Part shown: piece by piece, positions 9,301 through 18,553 of the stretch
Numbering within the stretch: position 1 is the first letter of the stretch
Layout: each line of letters starts with the position of its first letter
NCBI GenBank assembly: GCA_023266635.1
Contig: JAHFPU010000006.1
Location: 1 to 32,345, forward strand
Direction: 5' to 3'
DNA length: 32,345 nucleotides
Origin: Sphingobium sp.
Lineage (GTDB): Bacteria; Pseudomonadota; Alphaproteobacteria; Sphingomonadales; Sphingomonadaceae
Translations under genes and position numbers: made by a program
The notes under the pieces: generated by a model
The model's database searches: none
The model's input: only the letters and a program-made list of their open reading frames with translations
Told to the model about the DNA's origin: nothing

Positions 9301-9530
9301 AGCAGGCCGTCGATGCCGGTCAGCTGCTGCTCGATCACCTGCGTAACGCTGGTCTCGACGGTCTCTGCCGAAGCGCCCGGATAGGTGGCGCTGATGCTGA
9401 CCGATGGCGGCGCAATATCGGGATATTGCGCGATCGGCAGCGTCATGATCGAGCCCAGGCCGGCAAGCATGATGCCGATGGCAATGACCCATGCGAAAAT
9501 GGGCCGCTCGATGAAGAATTTGCTGAGCAT
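6375..9530 (-). CDS. RND multidrug efflux permease (HAE1/AcrB-MexB family)
   Basis: 1051 aa, MLSKFFIERPIFAWVIAIGIMLAGLGSI...; GLLVDDAIVVVENVERLM, AAKNAILIVEFA signatures. Confidence 0.97.
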   Translation of the reverse strand: MLSKFFIERPIFAWVIAIGIMLAGLGSIMTLPIAQYPDIAPPSVSISATYPGASAETVETSVTQVIEQQLTGIDGLLYFSSTSGSDGSARISVTLEKGTDPDTAQVQVQNKVQQALSRLPSAVQQQGLTVTKAQTDFLILVGLYDTTDKSKQSDISDYLVNHFQDPISRVTGVGTSRIFGSQYAMRVWLDPYKLAAVKLMPSDVQTAIQAQNVEISAGQIGQEPAPEGQQLNATVTAQSRLETPEQFRNIIVKTQTDGSIVRLSDVARVELGNENYTSNARMNGHPASGMALQLAPGADALKTAELVKAQVAELSKDLPSGYTVAYPRDSTPFIKVSVEEVVWTLVEAVILVIIVMFVFLQSWRATLIPALAVPVVLLGTFGVLALFGYSINTMTLFGMVLSIGLLVDDAIVVVENVERLMEEEDLSPHDATVKSMEEIGSALVGIALVLSAVLLPMAFFGGSTGVIYRQFSITIVSSMALSVVVALILSPALCATLLKPKDPEMEEKGLAGRLAGRFNRWFGRTTEKYVGGVEKVMNGRWIYWAGYALVLVVLWFTFVRLPTSFLPVEDQGMDMVQYTLPSGATGQRTRAVSSKVEDYFLNDEKANTNYIFSISGFSFSGSGQNTGMAFVSLAPWDDRSGKANSAAGIAGRATGAFSAIRDAKVFAMTPPAIQGLGQSNGFTFELLNTGGLSRERFLALRDQLIAAANKDPALASVRAATLEDNPQLKVDIDTAKLSVLGLTQANVNQTLSAAWGSTYINDFVDRGRVKRVYMQADAPFRALPSDIDNWQVRSTSTGEMVPFSAFATTRWEKGPSTVSRFNGQSSYEIQGEAGAGASSGDAMDRIVALQEQLPAGTSFAWSGLSYQEQLSGGQAPLLYGVSMLVVFLCLAALYESWSIPLAVLLVIPLGLIGAVLAVTLRGLDNNIYFQVGLLTTMGLAAKNAILIVEFAEMAHRQGKNAFASAVEAARLRFRPILMTSLAFIAGVIPLAIASGAGAQSRIAIGTAVIGGMLTATVLAIFYVPLFFLTVSKLFTRAEKMPPPAPASEVPA

Positions 9531-9539
9531 CGGTCCGCC

Positions 9540-10673
9540 TTACTTGCCGGCCGTGATAGCGACGGGCTTTACCACAGCGCCAGGCGCCGCCTTGTCCGTG
9601 CCTTCGACGATCAGCTTGTCCCCGGCCTTGAGACCAGAGGTGATCAGCCATTTGTCGCCGATCGCCTGGGCGGCAACCACGGTGCGGCTCTCCACCTTGT
9701 TATCCTTGCCGACGACCAGCGCGGTCGCATCGCCCTTTGCGTCGCGGGTAATGCCCTGCTGCGGCGCGAGGATGGCGTTGGGCAGGACGGACTGCGGCGC
9801 GACGACGCGCACGAACATGCCGGGGAGCAGCATGCCGTCCGGATTGGGGAATTGCGCGCGCAGGGTCACGGTGCCGCTGTTCACGTCCACGATCGGCTCG
9901 GCGAACTGGATGGTGCCGGTCTGTGGATAGTCCGTTCCGTCGTCCAGCTTCAGGCGGATCGTCGCGCTGGCAGGCAGCGCCTTGCCCGAAGCCATCGCGC
10001 GGCGCAGCTCCAGGAGCTTGGAGCTGGACTGGGTGATGTCGACATAGATGGGATTGAGCTGCTGGATCGTCGCCAGCGGATCGGTCTGGCTGGCGGTGAC
10101 CAGCGCGCCCGGCGTCACGACCGAACGGCCGATCCGGCCGCTGATCGGCGCGAACACGCGGGTGAAGGCCAGGTTGATGCGCGCGGTCTGCAACGTGGCT
10201 GACGCCTGCTTGACCGAAGCATTTGCCTGCCGGGCGGCGGCGATGACATCATCATTATCCTGCCTGCTGACGGCTTCGGTATCATTGAGGCCCTTGTATC
10301 GGTTGGCCTTCGCCTGCGCTGCAGCCAGTGTCGCCTGGGCATTGGCGAGCTGGGCGGACGCCTCGTCCCGCGACGCGGTGTAGAGCTGGGGGTCGATCTG
10401 ATAGAGCGGCTGGCCCGCCTTCACCATCGACCCTTCCGTGAACAGGCGCTTCTGGACGATGCCGGCCACCTGCGGACGCACTTCGGAGATCATGAAGGCA
10501 TTGGTGCGCGCGGGCAATTCGGTCGAGACGGTGACCCGCTCGGTCTTCAGCGTCAGGACGCCCACTTCCACCGGCCCGCGCTCGGGCGGCTTCTTGGCTC
10601 CACATCCTGCGAGCAGGATGCTGAGGGCGATGGGAGCTAGGATACGGGTATTGACGGGCAAGAGCTTCACCAT
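9540..10673 (-). CDS. RND efflux periplasmic adaptor (AcrA/MexA family)
   Basis: Lipoprotein signal MVKLLPVNTRILAPIALSILLAGCGAKK supports start at 10673 rather than 10802; PLYQIDPQLYTASRDEA and AFTRVFAPISGRIGRS motifs. Confidence 0.93.
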   Translation of the reverse strand: MVKLLPVNTRILAPIALSILLAGCGAKKPPERGPVEVGVLTLKTERVTVSTELPARTNAFMISEVRPQVAGIVQKRLFTEGSMVKAGQPLYQIDPQLYTASRDEASAQLANAQATLAAAQAKANRYKGLNDTEAVSRQDNDDVIAAARQANASVKQASATLQTARINLAFTRVFAPISGRIGRSVVTPGALVTASQTDPLATIQQLNPIYVDITQSSSKLLELRRAMASGKALPASATIRLKLDDGTDYPQTGTIQFAEPIVDVNSGTVTLRAQFPNPDGMLLPGMFVRVVAPQSVLPNAILAPQQGITRDAKGDATALVVGKDNKVESRTVVAAQAIGDKWLITSGLKAGDKLIVEGTDKAAPGAVVKPVAITAGK

Positions 10674-10785
10674 GTGCAAGTGGCCAACATGTAATAAGGA
10701 TATGCAGCTGAACGCTTGTCGCGGTGCAGCATAGACAATTTTGGTGTCTTGATTGCACAGTACGGTCGTTGCAACCGACAGTTCC

Positions 10786-10810
10786 GTATCGTCATGTATC
10801 ACACTGTATC
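10786..10810. promoter_or_regulatory. three GTATC direct repeats at 10-bp phasing, candidate OmpR-family regulator site
   Basis: GTATC gtcat GTATC acact GTATC at 10786, 10796, 10806, in the intergenic region between efflux operon and two-component genes. Confidence 0.55.
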
Positions 10811-10862
10811 AGGCGGGGTCCGGCAAGCAGACTTTCGGCCAAGCCTGTATTAGAACGCCCCT

Positions 10863-11585
10863 ATGTCCGATCCGACCCCACAGCCGCGCATCGTCGTCGT
10901 CGAGGACGATGAGGATATTCGCGATCTCATCATCGGGCAGCTCCAGCGCGAAAATTATGAGGTGGAACCGGCGGCGACGCTGGGCGAACTGCGCGCCATA
11001 TTGCAGGACAAGGTGGTCGACCTGCTCGTGCTGGACCTCAACCTGCCGGACGGCGACGGCCTCAGCCTCTGCCGGGATCTGCGGGCGGAGGGCTGGTCTG
11101 TCGCCATCATCATGGTGACGGCACGGGGCTCCGCGATCGATCGCGTGCTTGGGCTGGAGTTGGGCGCGGACGATTATCTGACCAAGCCGTTCGAGCCGCG
11201 CGAATTGCTCGCCCGCGTGCGCAACCTGTTGAAGCGGACACGCACCGATACCGCCACCCGGCCCGCCAACGCGCGGACAGTGGTCATCGGGCCATGGCGG
11301 TTGGATTTGTATCAGCGCCGGTTGATCGCGCCGGACGGCAAGCTGGTCATGCTCTCCTCGGCCGAATTCCGTTTGCTGGGACGCTTCGTCGATGAACCGA
11401 ATACCGTCCTGTCCCGCGAAGCGTTGCTCCCCGAAAGGCGCGCGACCGTGGCGTTCGACCGGTCGATCGACCTGCAGGTCAGCCGCCTGCGGCAGAAGCT
11501 GGCGGCGATACCGGGTGGCGAGGAGCTGGTGCTCACCGTGCGCAACGAAGGCTATGTCCTCGCCTCGCCCGTCCGGTACGAATGA
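10863..11585 (+). CDS. OmpR/PhoB-family response regulator
   Basis: Receiver (VVVEDDEDIRDL, LLVLDLNLPDGDG, GADDYLTKPFEPRELLARV) plus winged-helix DNA-binding domain. Confidence 0.95.
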   Translation: MSDPTPQPRIVVVEDDEDIRDLIIGQLQRENYEVEPAATLGELRAILQDKVVDLLVLDLNLPDGDGLSLCRDLRAEGWSVAIIMVTARGSAIDRVLGLELGADDYLTKPFEPRELLARVRNLLKRTRTDTATRPANARTVVIGPWRLDLYQRRLIAPDGKLVMLSSAEFRLLGRFVDEPNTVLSREALLPERRATVAFDRSIDLQVSRLRQKLAAIPGGEELVLTVRNEGYVLASPVRYE

Positions 11586-12952
11586 CGATGACGCCTATCC
11601 GCAGCATCGTGCGATTTTTGCGATCCATGGCAGGGCATATCTTCGTGCTGCTGACTGTCGGCATGTCCGCCGCCGCCATCCTGTCTCTTTACATCGCGGA
11701 ACAGGCTCGCAAGCATGATTTCGAACGGCTCCGTACGCAACGCGTGATCGCAAGCGCCGCCGATGTCGCACAGCGCCTGCAACAGAATCCTGAGCGCATA
11801 GGCGCTATGCTGGCGGCGCAACAGATTATGGGTGCAGCCCTCGCACCCGACGGAATTGCGCTGACCAAGCCGGACTCGATCCTTAAGACCGCGCTAGAGG
11901 AGCGGTTCGGCCCACATGCCGATCCGGAAGCCGGCCAGGTGCCTACGGGGTTTTGTTTTCCCGCGATCAAAGTGAATTTTAAGGAACGCGCGGCGGGGCT
12001 GATCGGCGCGCCCCGCCCCGACTGTTGGATCGTCCGTTTCACGGATCAGACGGGAGAAAGGCGGTCGATGGCCATCTATCTCCCGCACATCGCGATCGCG
12101 CCCAGTTCGACGCTCAATCCGCTTTATCTGCTGCTGATTGTGGCATCGAGCGCAGGTCTGTCGATCATAGTCGCGCGCTTCGTGTCGAAGCCGCTGCGGC
12201 GGCTGGAGAAGGCGGCAGAGGCCTTTTCCGTTTCGCTCGATCCCGAACCGATATCCGAGCGTGGGCCAGAAGAAGTCCGGGCAGCGCTATCCACCTTCAA
12301 CATGATGCAGCAGCGCGTGCGCGAAGGGTTCCTGGAACGCACGCAGCTGCTTGCGGGCATCGGCCACGATCTTCAGACGCCCCTGACGCGCCTGCGGCTA
12401 CGGCTGGAACAGGTCGAGGATACAGCCCTTAAAGACCGACTGATTCATGATCTGTCTGCCATGCAGACGCTCGTGCGGGAGGGGCTGGACTTGGCGAGCA
12501 GTGCAGACTCTGGCGAGGATTGGTCCCTTATCGACATCGATTCCCTGCTGGCGAGCATGGCGGAAGATGCCCAGGAATTCGACAGCCCCGTCACCTTCCT
12601 CTCCGGCTGCGGCGGCACCGTGCGGGTCAAGCCCAATGCCCTGCGCCGGTGTATCGGCAACCTCGTCGATAATGCCGTCACCTATGGCGGCAGCGCCGAA
12701 ATCGCCTGCGCACGCGAAGTCGGCAAGCTGGTCATCACCGTGCGCGACCGGGGCAAGGGGATCGACGAAGCCTTGCTGGACAAGATGTTCGAGCCTTACA
12801 CGCGCGGCGAGGCGGGACAGGCTGGCGGCCGGGCGGGTACGGGCATCGGGCTGACGATCGCGCGAACCCTCGCCCTGACCTTCGGCGGCTCCGTCAGATT
12901 GCGCAACGCGCCCGATGGCGGCGTCATCGCCTCCATCAGCATCAAGGAATAG
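11582..12952 (+). CDS. sensor histidine kinase (EnvZ-like)
   Basis: Two TM segments, HAMP-like region, H-box [20 protein letters not shown]-box [24 protein letters not shown]; 4-nt overlap with response regulator. Confidence 0.94.
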   Translation: MTMTPIRSIVRFLRSMAGHIFVLLTVGMSAAAILSLYIAEQARKHDFERLRTQRVIASAADVAQRLQQNPERIGAMLAAQQIMGAALAPDGIALTKPDSILKTALEERFGPHADPEAGQVPTGFCFPAIKVNFKERAAGLIGAPRPDCWIVRFTDQTGERRSMAIYLPHIAIAPSSTLNPLYLLLIVASSAGLSIIVARFVSKPLRRLEKAAEAFSVSLDPEPISERGPEEVRAALSTFNMMQQRVREGFLERTQLLAGIGHDLQTPLTRLRLRLEQVEDTALKDRLIHDLSAMQTLVREGLDLASSADSGEDWSLIDIDSLLASMAEDAQEFDSPVTFLSGCGGTVRVKPNALRRCIGNLVDNAVTYGGSAEIACAREVGKLVITVRDRGKGIDEALLDKMFEPYTRGEAGQAGGRAGTGIGLTIARTLALTFGGSVRLRNAPDGGVIASISIKE

Positions 12953-12971
12953 ACCGGAATTTTCTCTCCTA

Positions 12972-13060
12972 TTCCGTCATCCTGATGAAAATCAGGATCC
13001 ATTCGGAGCAACGTGTCAGGGGAGCGCTGAATGGATGCTGATTGCCATCAGCATGACGGC
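12972..13060. repeat. REP-like palindromic intergenic element, copy 1
   Basis: CGTCATCCTGATgaaaATCAGGATCCATTC ... GAATGGATGCTGATtgccATCAGCATGACG; each arm is itself a hairpin; same family as 26326-26442. Confidence 0.75.
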
Positions 13061-13136
13061 GGCATGGGAAAGCCGGCATCTCGATAAATCCCAGATACAA
13101 TTGCCCATCTCCGCCAAAGCCCGCTACAGCGCAGCG

Positions 13137-14201
13137 ATGCTTAGCCGCCTTACCGTCAGTGACTTTCGCAATCATGAGGATGCGCTGATCGTTCCAAACC
13201 ACCCGTTTATAGTGCTGACGGGGGAGAATGGCGCGGGCAAGACCAACATATTGGAGGCGGTATCGCTGCTGGCGCCGGGCCGGGGCCTGCGCGGCGCGCC
13301 TTTGCGGGAAATGGCGCGGCAGGGCGGCGGCGGCGGTTTCGGCGTGGCCGCACAGGTTGACGGGGTGACGCTCGGCACCGGGGTCACAGCGGAAGCGCCG
13401 GATCGGCGACAGGTCCGGGTCGGCGGCACGGCGAGCACCGCGACCGCCCTGCCCGAGCACCTCGCCGTCCTGTGGCTGACCCCGGCGATGGACCGGCTGT
13501 TCACCGAAGCGCCCGGCGGGCGGCGACGGTTTCTCGACCGGCTGACGCTGGCGCTGCATTCCAGTCATGCCACGCACAGCGCGCGCTATGAGGCGGCGAT
13601 GCGCGCCCGGACCAAATTGCTGACCGATGATCGCCCCGCCGACCCATCCTGGCTGGCGGCGCTTGAGGCGCAGATGGACGAGCATGGCAGCGCGCTGGCC
13701 GCAGCCCGGCAGGAAGCGATCGCCGCTTTGGGAGCAGCCCTTGCCACGCAACCGGACAGCCCCTTCGCCCGCCCCCTCCTCTCGCTCGACGGCTGGACAC
13801 CGGGCGGCGAACCGCTGGCCGACCAGTTGCGCGACGGGCGGCGCAGGGACGCCACCGCCGGGCGCGCATTGAAGGGGCCCCACCGCACCGACCTCTCCGT
13901 GATCCACGCCGAAAAAGGCCAGCCCGCCGCGCTCTGTTCCACGGGCGAGCAAAAGGCGCTGCTGCTTTCGATCATCATCGCCCATGCAGCGCTGGTGGCC
14001 GAGCGCGCCGGACGCCCGCCCATATTGCTGCTGGATGAAGTGGCCGCGCATCTCGACCCGGCCCGCCGCGCGGCGCTGTTCGACCGTCTTGCCGCCACCG
14101 GCGGTCAGGTCTGGATGACCGGCACCGAATCCGAACTCTTCTCGGCGCTCGGCGCGGCGACCCGACTGCATGTCGAGCAGGGCCATATTCGCCCCGATTG
14201 A
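13137..14201 (+). CDS. recF: DNA replication/repair protein RecF
   Basis: [52 protein letters not shown] (Walker A); [20 protein letters not shown] (Walker B). Start moved from 12915 to 13137. Confidence 0.95.
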   Translation: MLSRLTVSDFRNHEDALIVPNHPFIVLTGENGAGKTNILEAVSLLAPGRGLRGAPLREMARQGGGGGFGVAAQVDGVTLGTGVTAEAPDRRQVRVGGTASTATALPEHLAVLWLTPAMDRLFTEAPGGRRRFLDRLTLALHSSHATHSARYEAAMRARTKLLTDDRPADPSWLAALEAQMDEHGSALAAARQEAIAALGAALATQPDSPFARPLLSLDGWTPGGEPLADQLRDGRRRDATAGRALKGPHRTDLSVIHAEKGQPAALCSTGEQKALLLSIIIAHAALVAERAGRPPILLLDEVAAHLDPARRAALFDRLAATGGQVWMTGTESELFSALGAATRLHVEQGHIRPD

Positions 14202-14337
14202 AAGACGCCGGTGCGATGAACCGTTCTTTGACGCATTGCAGCAACGACTCATCGCAGGATCGACAAAGGTCGTATTTTCTTATTAACCGCGACCTGCCTT
14301 AACCCTTCCAACGATAAAGCGAGGGGTCGCAAATCGC

Positions 14338-14853
14338 ATGATTAAGGGTTTTCGCGCAGCCATTGCGCTGATGTTGGCGTTTGGCTGTCTGACAGTCGCA
14401 AATCCGGCCGTTGCTGGTGTTCTGCAATGCGCGCCCTATGCGCGTGAAGTCTCCGGCATCCAGCTTTTCGGCCGCGCAGCCAACTGGTGGTCGCAGGCCG
14501 AGGGTCTCTACGACGAGGGCCATGAACCCCGCGAAGGCGCGGTCCTCTCTTTCTCTTCCAGCCGCTCGATGCCAGCCGGCCATGTCGCTGTCGTCAGCCA
14601 CATCGTCAATTCGCGCGAAGTGCTGCTGGACCATGCCAACTGGTCATATCGTGGCGGTATCGAGCATGACGTGCGCGCCATCGACGTATCGCCGAACAAT
14701 GACTGGACCGACGTGCGCGTATGGTACGGCCCGATCGGCGACCTGGGCATCCGCAGCAACCCGGCGAACGGCTTCATCTATCCGGAGGCGCACAAGACGC
14801 TGAACGGCTCGATGCAGATCGCATCGGCCGGCCGTATCGGCGGCGGCAAATAA
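14338..14853 (+). CDS. secreted CHAP-domain (amidase/peptidase-type) protein
   Basis: Signal peptide MIKGFRAAIALMLAFGCLTVANPAVAG; LQCAPYAREVSGI..., GHVAVVSHIVNSREVLLDHANW CHAP features. Confidence 0.85.
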   Translation: MIKGFRAAIALMLAFGCLTVANPAVAGVLQCAPYAREVSGIQLFGRAANWWSQAEGLYDEGHEPREGAVLSFSSSRSMPAGHVAVVSHIVNSREVLLDHANWSYRGGIEHDVRAIDVSPNNDWTDVRVWYGPIGDLGIRSNPANGFIYPEAHKTLNGSMQIASAGRIGGGK

Positions 14854-14877
14854 TCTAATTAAGCGTAACCGGGGCGC

Positions 14878-15153
14878 TTATTCGCCCTTATCGTTGCCCG
14901 CTTCTTCGATTTCGGGCGGATTTTCATACCAGGCTTCAACAGGGCCGGACAGCTTGATCGTCAGCGGCTGGCCGTGCCGGTCGCGGGTCTTGCCAGCGGC
15001 GACGCGGATCCAGCCTTCCGAAATGCAATATTCCTCGACATCGTTGCGCACCCTGTCCTTGAACCGGATGCCGATGCCGCGCTGGAGCACGTCCATGTCG
15101 AAATGGGGGCTGCGCGGGTTGGTCGAGAGGTGATCTGGCGGCGTGTCTGTCAT
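14878..15153 (-). CDS. DUF3297 family protein
   Basis: GIGIRFKDRVRNDVEEYCISEGWIRVAAGKTRDRHGQPLTIKLSGPVEAWYE matches the family as I recall it. Confidence 0.85.
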   Translation of the reverse strand: MTDTPPDHLSTNPRSPHFDMDVLQRGIGIRFKDRVRNDVEEYCISEGWIRVAAGKTRDRHGQPLTIKLSGPVEAWYENPPEIEEAGNDKGE

Positions 15154-15177
15154 GGCAGAGCGCCTAGCGCCGATGCA

Positions 15178-15219
15178 GCCGGGCCGTCAACCGCCTGTAG
15201 AGGCGATCGACGGCCCGGC
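15178..15219 (-). terminator. hairpin terminator candidate
   Basis: GCCGGGCCGTC aac CGCCT gtag AGGCG atc GACGGCCCGGC; lies just past the stop of the minus-strand secreted protein; no U-tract. Confidence 0.5.
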
Positions 15220-15229
15220 ATCAGATTAT

Positions 15230-15541
15230 TCAGCGACAGATTTTGACGCGCACGTCGCGGTGGCGATAGCGGTCATAGCGCCATTCCTTCCAACAGCGGC
15301 GGCGGTCGTCGCGATAGACGTAGCGGCGATGGTCGCGCCGCCATTCGCGGCGGTCACGCCAGTCGCGGCGATCGCGTCTGTCCCAGCGGTCGCGCCGGTC
15401 GCCGCGCCATTCGCCGCGATAAGTGTCGCCGCGCCAGCCATAGCCGTCACGATAATCGTTTGCCTGGGCGGGGGCCGAGACACCCGCCATGACGCTGCCG
15501 GCTATCAGAATTGCCGTGACGCCTTTCCACAAAATGTTCAT
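15230..15541 (-). CDS. secreted Arg/Asp-rich low-complexity protein
   Basis: Signal peptide MNILWKGVTAILIAGSVMAGVSAPAQA followed by RGDRRDRWDRRDRRDWRDRREWRRDHRRYVYRDDRRR. Confidence 0.75.
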   Translation of the reverse strand: MNILWKGVTAILIAGSVMAGVSAPAQANDYRDGYGWRGDTYRGEWRGDRRDRWDRRDRRDWRDRREWRRDHRRYVYRDDRRRCWKEWRYDRYRHRDVRVKICR

Positions 15542-15676
15542 TTCACGCTCCTCCGTATCCGGGCCGGAGGGGGTAGCCGCCAGCCTGTAGACAAAGACAT
15601 ATTCCCGCCCGGCTGAACCGGACGGGAATATAGCGTTAAGAAAACATTCAGCCGCCCGGGACGGTTGGCGAAGTCG

Positions 15677-17509
15677 TCAGGCCGCCTTGGAGCGGGACTG
15701 GCGCTTGCGCTCATTGGGATCGAGCCAGCGCTTGCGCAGGCGGATCGACTTGGGCGTCACCTCGACCATCTCGTCATCGTCGATATAGGCGATCGCCTGC
15801 TCCAGCGTCAGGCGGCGCGGCGGGGTCAGGCGCACGGCGTCGTCCTTGCCGCTGGCGCGGAAGTTGGTGAGCGCCTTGCTCTTCATCGGGTTGACTTCCA
15901 GATCGTCGGGCTTGGCGTTCTCGCCGACGATCATGCCCTCATAGAGCGCCTCGCCCACGCCGACCATCAGGATGCCGCGCTCTTCCAGCGGACCCAGCGC
16001 ATAGGCATTGGCCTCTCCCGCGCCGTTGGAGATCAGAACGCCATTCTTGCGGCCTTCGATCTTACCCTTGTGCGGACCGTACTTCTCGAACAGCCGGTTC
16101 ATGATGCCCGTGCCGCGCGTGTCGGACAGGAATTCGCCATGATAGCCGATCAGGCCGCGCGACGGCGCGGAGAAGGTGATGCGGGTCTTGCCGCCGCCCG
16201 ACGGACGCATGTCGGTCATCTCGGCCTTGCGGATATTCATCTTCTCGACAACGGTGCCCGAGAATTCCTCGTCCACATCGATGACGACGGTTTCGTACGG
16301 CTCGGTCCTGCCACCAGTCTCGTCTTCGCCAAACAGCACGCGCGGGCGGCTGATGCCCAGCTCATAGCCCTCGCGACGCATCGTCTCGATCAGCACGCCC
16401 AACTGAAGCTCGCCACGGCCGGCGACTTCGAAGCTGTCCTTGTCGGCGCTCTCCGTCACCTTGATCGCGACGTTCGATTCGGCTTCGCGCGCCAGACGAT
16501 CGCGGATCATGCGGCTGGTCACCTTGCTGCCCTCACGGCCCGCCATCGGCGAATCATTGACGGCAAAGCGCATCGACAGCGTCGGCGGATCGATCGGCTG
16601 CGCCTGGATGGGCACGGTGACCGAGGTGTCGGCAATGGTGTTCGCCACGGTCGCGACGGCGAGCCCCGCGAGCGAGATGATGTCGCCGGCCTTGGCTTCG
16701 TCCACGGGAACGCGCTCCAGACCCTGGAAGGACATGATCTTCGAGGCGCGGCCCGTCTCGATGACGTTGCCGTCCATGTCGAGCGCGTGGATCGCCTGGT
16801 TGACCTTTACCCGGCCGGAGGTGACGCGACCGGTCAGCACGCGGCCAAGGAAGTTGTCGCGGTCGAGCAGCGTCACCAGGAAGGTGAAGGGCGCATCGAC
16901 GTCGAGCGCGGGCGGCGGCACATGATCGACGATCTTCTGGAACATCGGGATCAGCGTGCCGGAGCGCGCCGAGGGGTCCTCGCTGGCGTAGCCATTACGG
17001 CCAGACGCATAGAGAACCGGAAAATCGAGCTGCTCGTCGGTGGCCTCCAGGCTCACGAACAAGTCGAACACCTCGTCCAGCACTTCCTGGATCCGTTCGT
17101 CCGGACGGTCGACCTTGTTGACGACGACAATCGGGCGCAGACCCAGCGCCAGCGCCTTGCCGGTCACGAACTTGGTCTGCGGCATCGCGCCTTCGGACGA
17201 ATCGACCAGCAGGATCACGCCGTCGACCATCGACAGGATGCGCTCCACCTCGCCGCCGAAGTCGGCGTGTCCGGGCGTGTCGACGATATTGATCCGGGTG
17301 TGCTCACCGGTCGGGCTGACCCACTCGACGGAGGTCGGCTTCGCCAGAATGGTGATGCCGCGCTCCTTTTCCAGGTCGTTGCTGTCCATTGCGCGCTCTT
17401 CGATGCGCTGGTTGTCGCGGAACGTGCCGGACTGGCGGAACAGCTGGTCGACCAGCGTGGTCTTGCCATGATCGACGTGCGCGATGATGGCCACATTGCG
17501 GAGGCTCAT
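15677..17509 (-). CDS. typA: translational GTPase TypA/BipA
   Basis: MSLRNVAIIAHVDHGKTTLVDQLFRQSGTFRDNQRIEERAMDSNDLEKERGITILAKPTSV...DTPGHADFGGEVERIL; start 17509 rather than 17587. Confidence 0.97.
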   Translation of the reverse strand: MSLRNVAIIAHVDHGKTTLVDQLFRQSGTFRDNQRIEERAMDSNDLEKERGITILAKPTSVEWVSPTGEHTRINIVDTPGHADFGGEVERILSMVDGVILLVDSSEGAMPQTKFVTGKALALGLRPIVVVNKVDRPDERIQEVLDEVFDLFVSLEATDEQLDFPVLYASGRNGYASEDPSARSGTLIPMFQKIVDHVPPPALDVDAPFTFLVTLLDRDNFLGRVLTGRVTSGRVKVNQAIHALDMDGNVIETGRASKIMSFQGLERVPVDEAKAGDIISLAGLAVATVANTIADTSVTVPIQAQPIDPPTLSMRFAVNDSPMAGREGSKVTSRMIRDRLAREAESNVAIKVTESADKDSFEVAGRGELQLGVLIETMRREGYELGISRPRVLFGEDETGGRTEPYETVVIDVDEEFSGTVVEKMNIRKAEMTDMRPSGGGKTRITFSAPSRGLIGYHGEFLSDTRGTGIMNRLFEKYGPHKGKIEGRKNGVLISNGAGEANAYALGPLEERGILMVGVGEALYEGMIVGENAKPDDLEVNPMKSKALTNFRASGKDDAVRLTPPRRLTLEQAIAYIDDDEMVEVTPKSIRLRKRWLDPNERKRQSRSKAA

Positions 17510-17605
17510 GAAGAATTTGCTCGTTCTGTGAGGAATGTTGGCCGCGCCATTAGCGGAAAGTCCGCTGCGCCGCAACAGCGCGGTCATAAAGACCGATTTG
17601 GCGTC

Positions 17606-18553
17606 TTAATGCTTGGTGGTCTTCAGCCCGCACTTCTTGCGGATATAGCGCGCCAGGTTCGGATCGCTGAGACCATTGCCCTTTTCATAGGTGGCGTGCA
17701 GCTCATCCCGGACCTTCTGCGCAGCGCTGCGCCGGTCGAGATCGCCGAAGCCGGTCTCGACGGACACAAGCTTTTCCAGCGCGGCATGAATGCTTTCGCT
17801 GACCTTCGAGCGGGCCGGTGTCTTGGGTTCTGGCCTTACTTCGACAGGATGCGTCGACGCGACGGCGGCGGATTCGACCGGCTTCGCTGCTATTTTCGCC
17901 TTCTTCGATGGCTGGCCAGCGTCCTTCTTGGCCTTCACCTTTGGCAGCTTGTCCTTTTTCGGAGGCTTTGAGACCAGCGCCACTGGGGCCACCGCTTCCG
18001 CCACAGGCGCTGGTTCCGCCAGTGGTGCCTGTTCAATCACAGCCGCTTGTTCAGCAACAGGCGCCGCTTCTAGAGCTACCACCGTCTCCACGCTCCGGAC
18101 CGGAGCGACGAAACCGTCTCCCAGCGCAGCGGGATCGGTGACCCGCACGCGCTCATAGGTCGTCCCGTTCAGGCGGACGACGCTATTGTCCCAATCGGCG
18201 CTTGCCTCGGCAAAGAAGGCCGGGTCGATCGGAACCGGCGTTCCGTTCGCGCCCTTGGCCGAATAGCCGGTGGCGATCAGATGATCGGTGGCCAGCACCT
18301 CGATCAACATGTCCTGCAACAGCTTGCGGCTTTCCACCTTGTCGAGATGGGCCTTGCCGACTTCCTGAAGAGCGGAGAGGATTTTCTTGCCGTCCCGCGT
18401 GCTCTGCGCGACCGACACCAGATGCTGGAGCGTCCCCGTAAAGCCGGGCTTGCTTTCATGCTCCTCGCGCACCGCCTGCTCGGCAAAATGCAGCCATGCG
18501 TCGCTCAGGGCCACGCCGGCTTTCCAGATCTGCCTTGATGGATCGGTTGTCAT
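17606..18553 (-). CDS. hypothetical protein with Ala/Pro/Lys-rich central linker
   Basis: 315-aa ORF; structured-looking ends, low-complexity middle (APVAEQAAVIEQAPLAEPAPVAEAVAP...KPPKKDKLPKVKAKKDAGQPSKKAK). Confidence 0.7.
   Translation of the reverse strand: MTTDPSRQIWKAGVALSDAWLHFAEQAVREEHESKPGFTGTLQHLVSVAQSTRDGKKILSALQEVGKAHLDKVESRKLLQDMLIEVLATDHLIATGYSAKGANGTPVPIDPAFFAEASADWDNSVVRLNGTTYERVRVTDPAALGDGFVAPVRSVETVVALEAAPVAEQAAVIEQAPLAEPAPVAEAVAPVALVSKPPKKDKLPKVKAKKDAGQPSKKAKIAAKPVESAAVASTHPVEVRPEPKTPARSKVSESIHAALEKLVSVETGFGDLDRRSAAQKVRDELHATYEKGNGLSDPNLARYIRKKCGLKTTKH

Noticed and set aside
12969-14252. 427-aa minus-strand ORF
   Set aside because: Antisense to recF, which carries Walker motifs.
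15143-15616. 157-aa Ala/Val-rich plus-strand ORF
   Set aside because: Frame complement of the Arg/Asp-repeat gene; composition is explained by the repetitive codons on the other strand.
15665-17971. 768-aa plus-strand ORF
   Set aside because: Antisense to typA, which has unambiguous GTPase motifs; shadow ORF.
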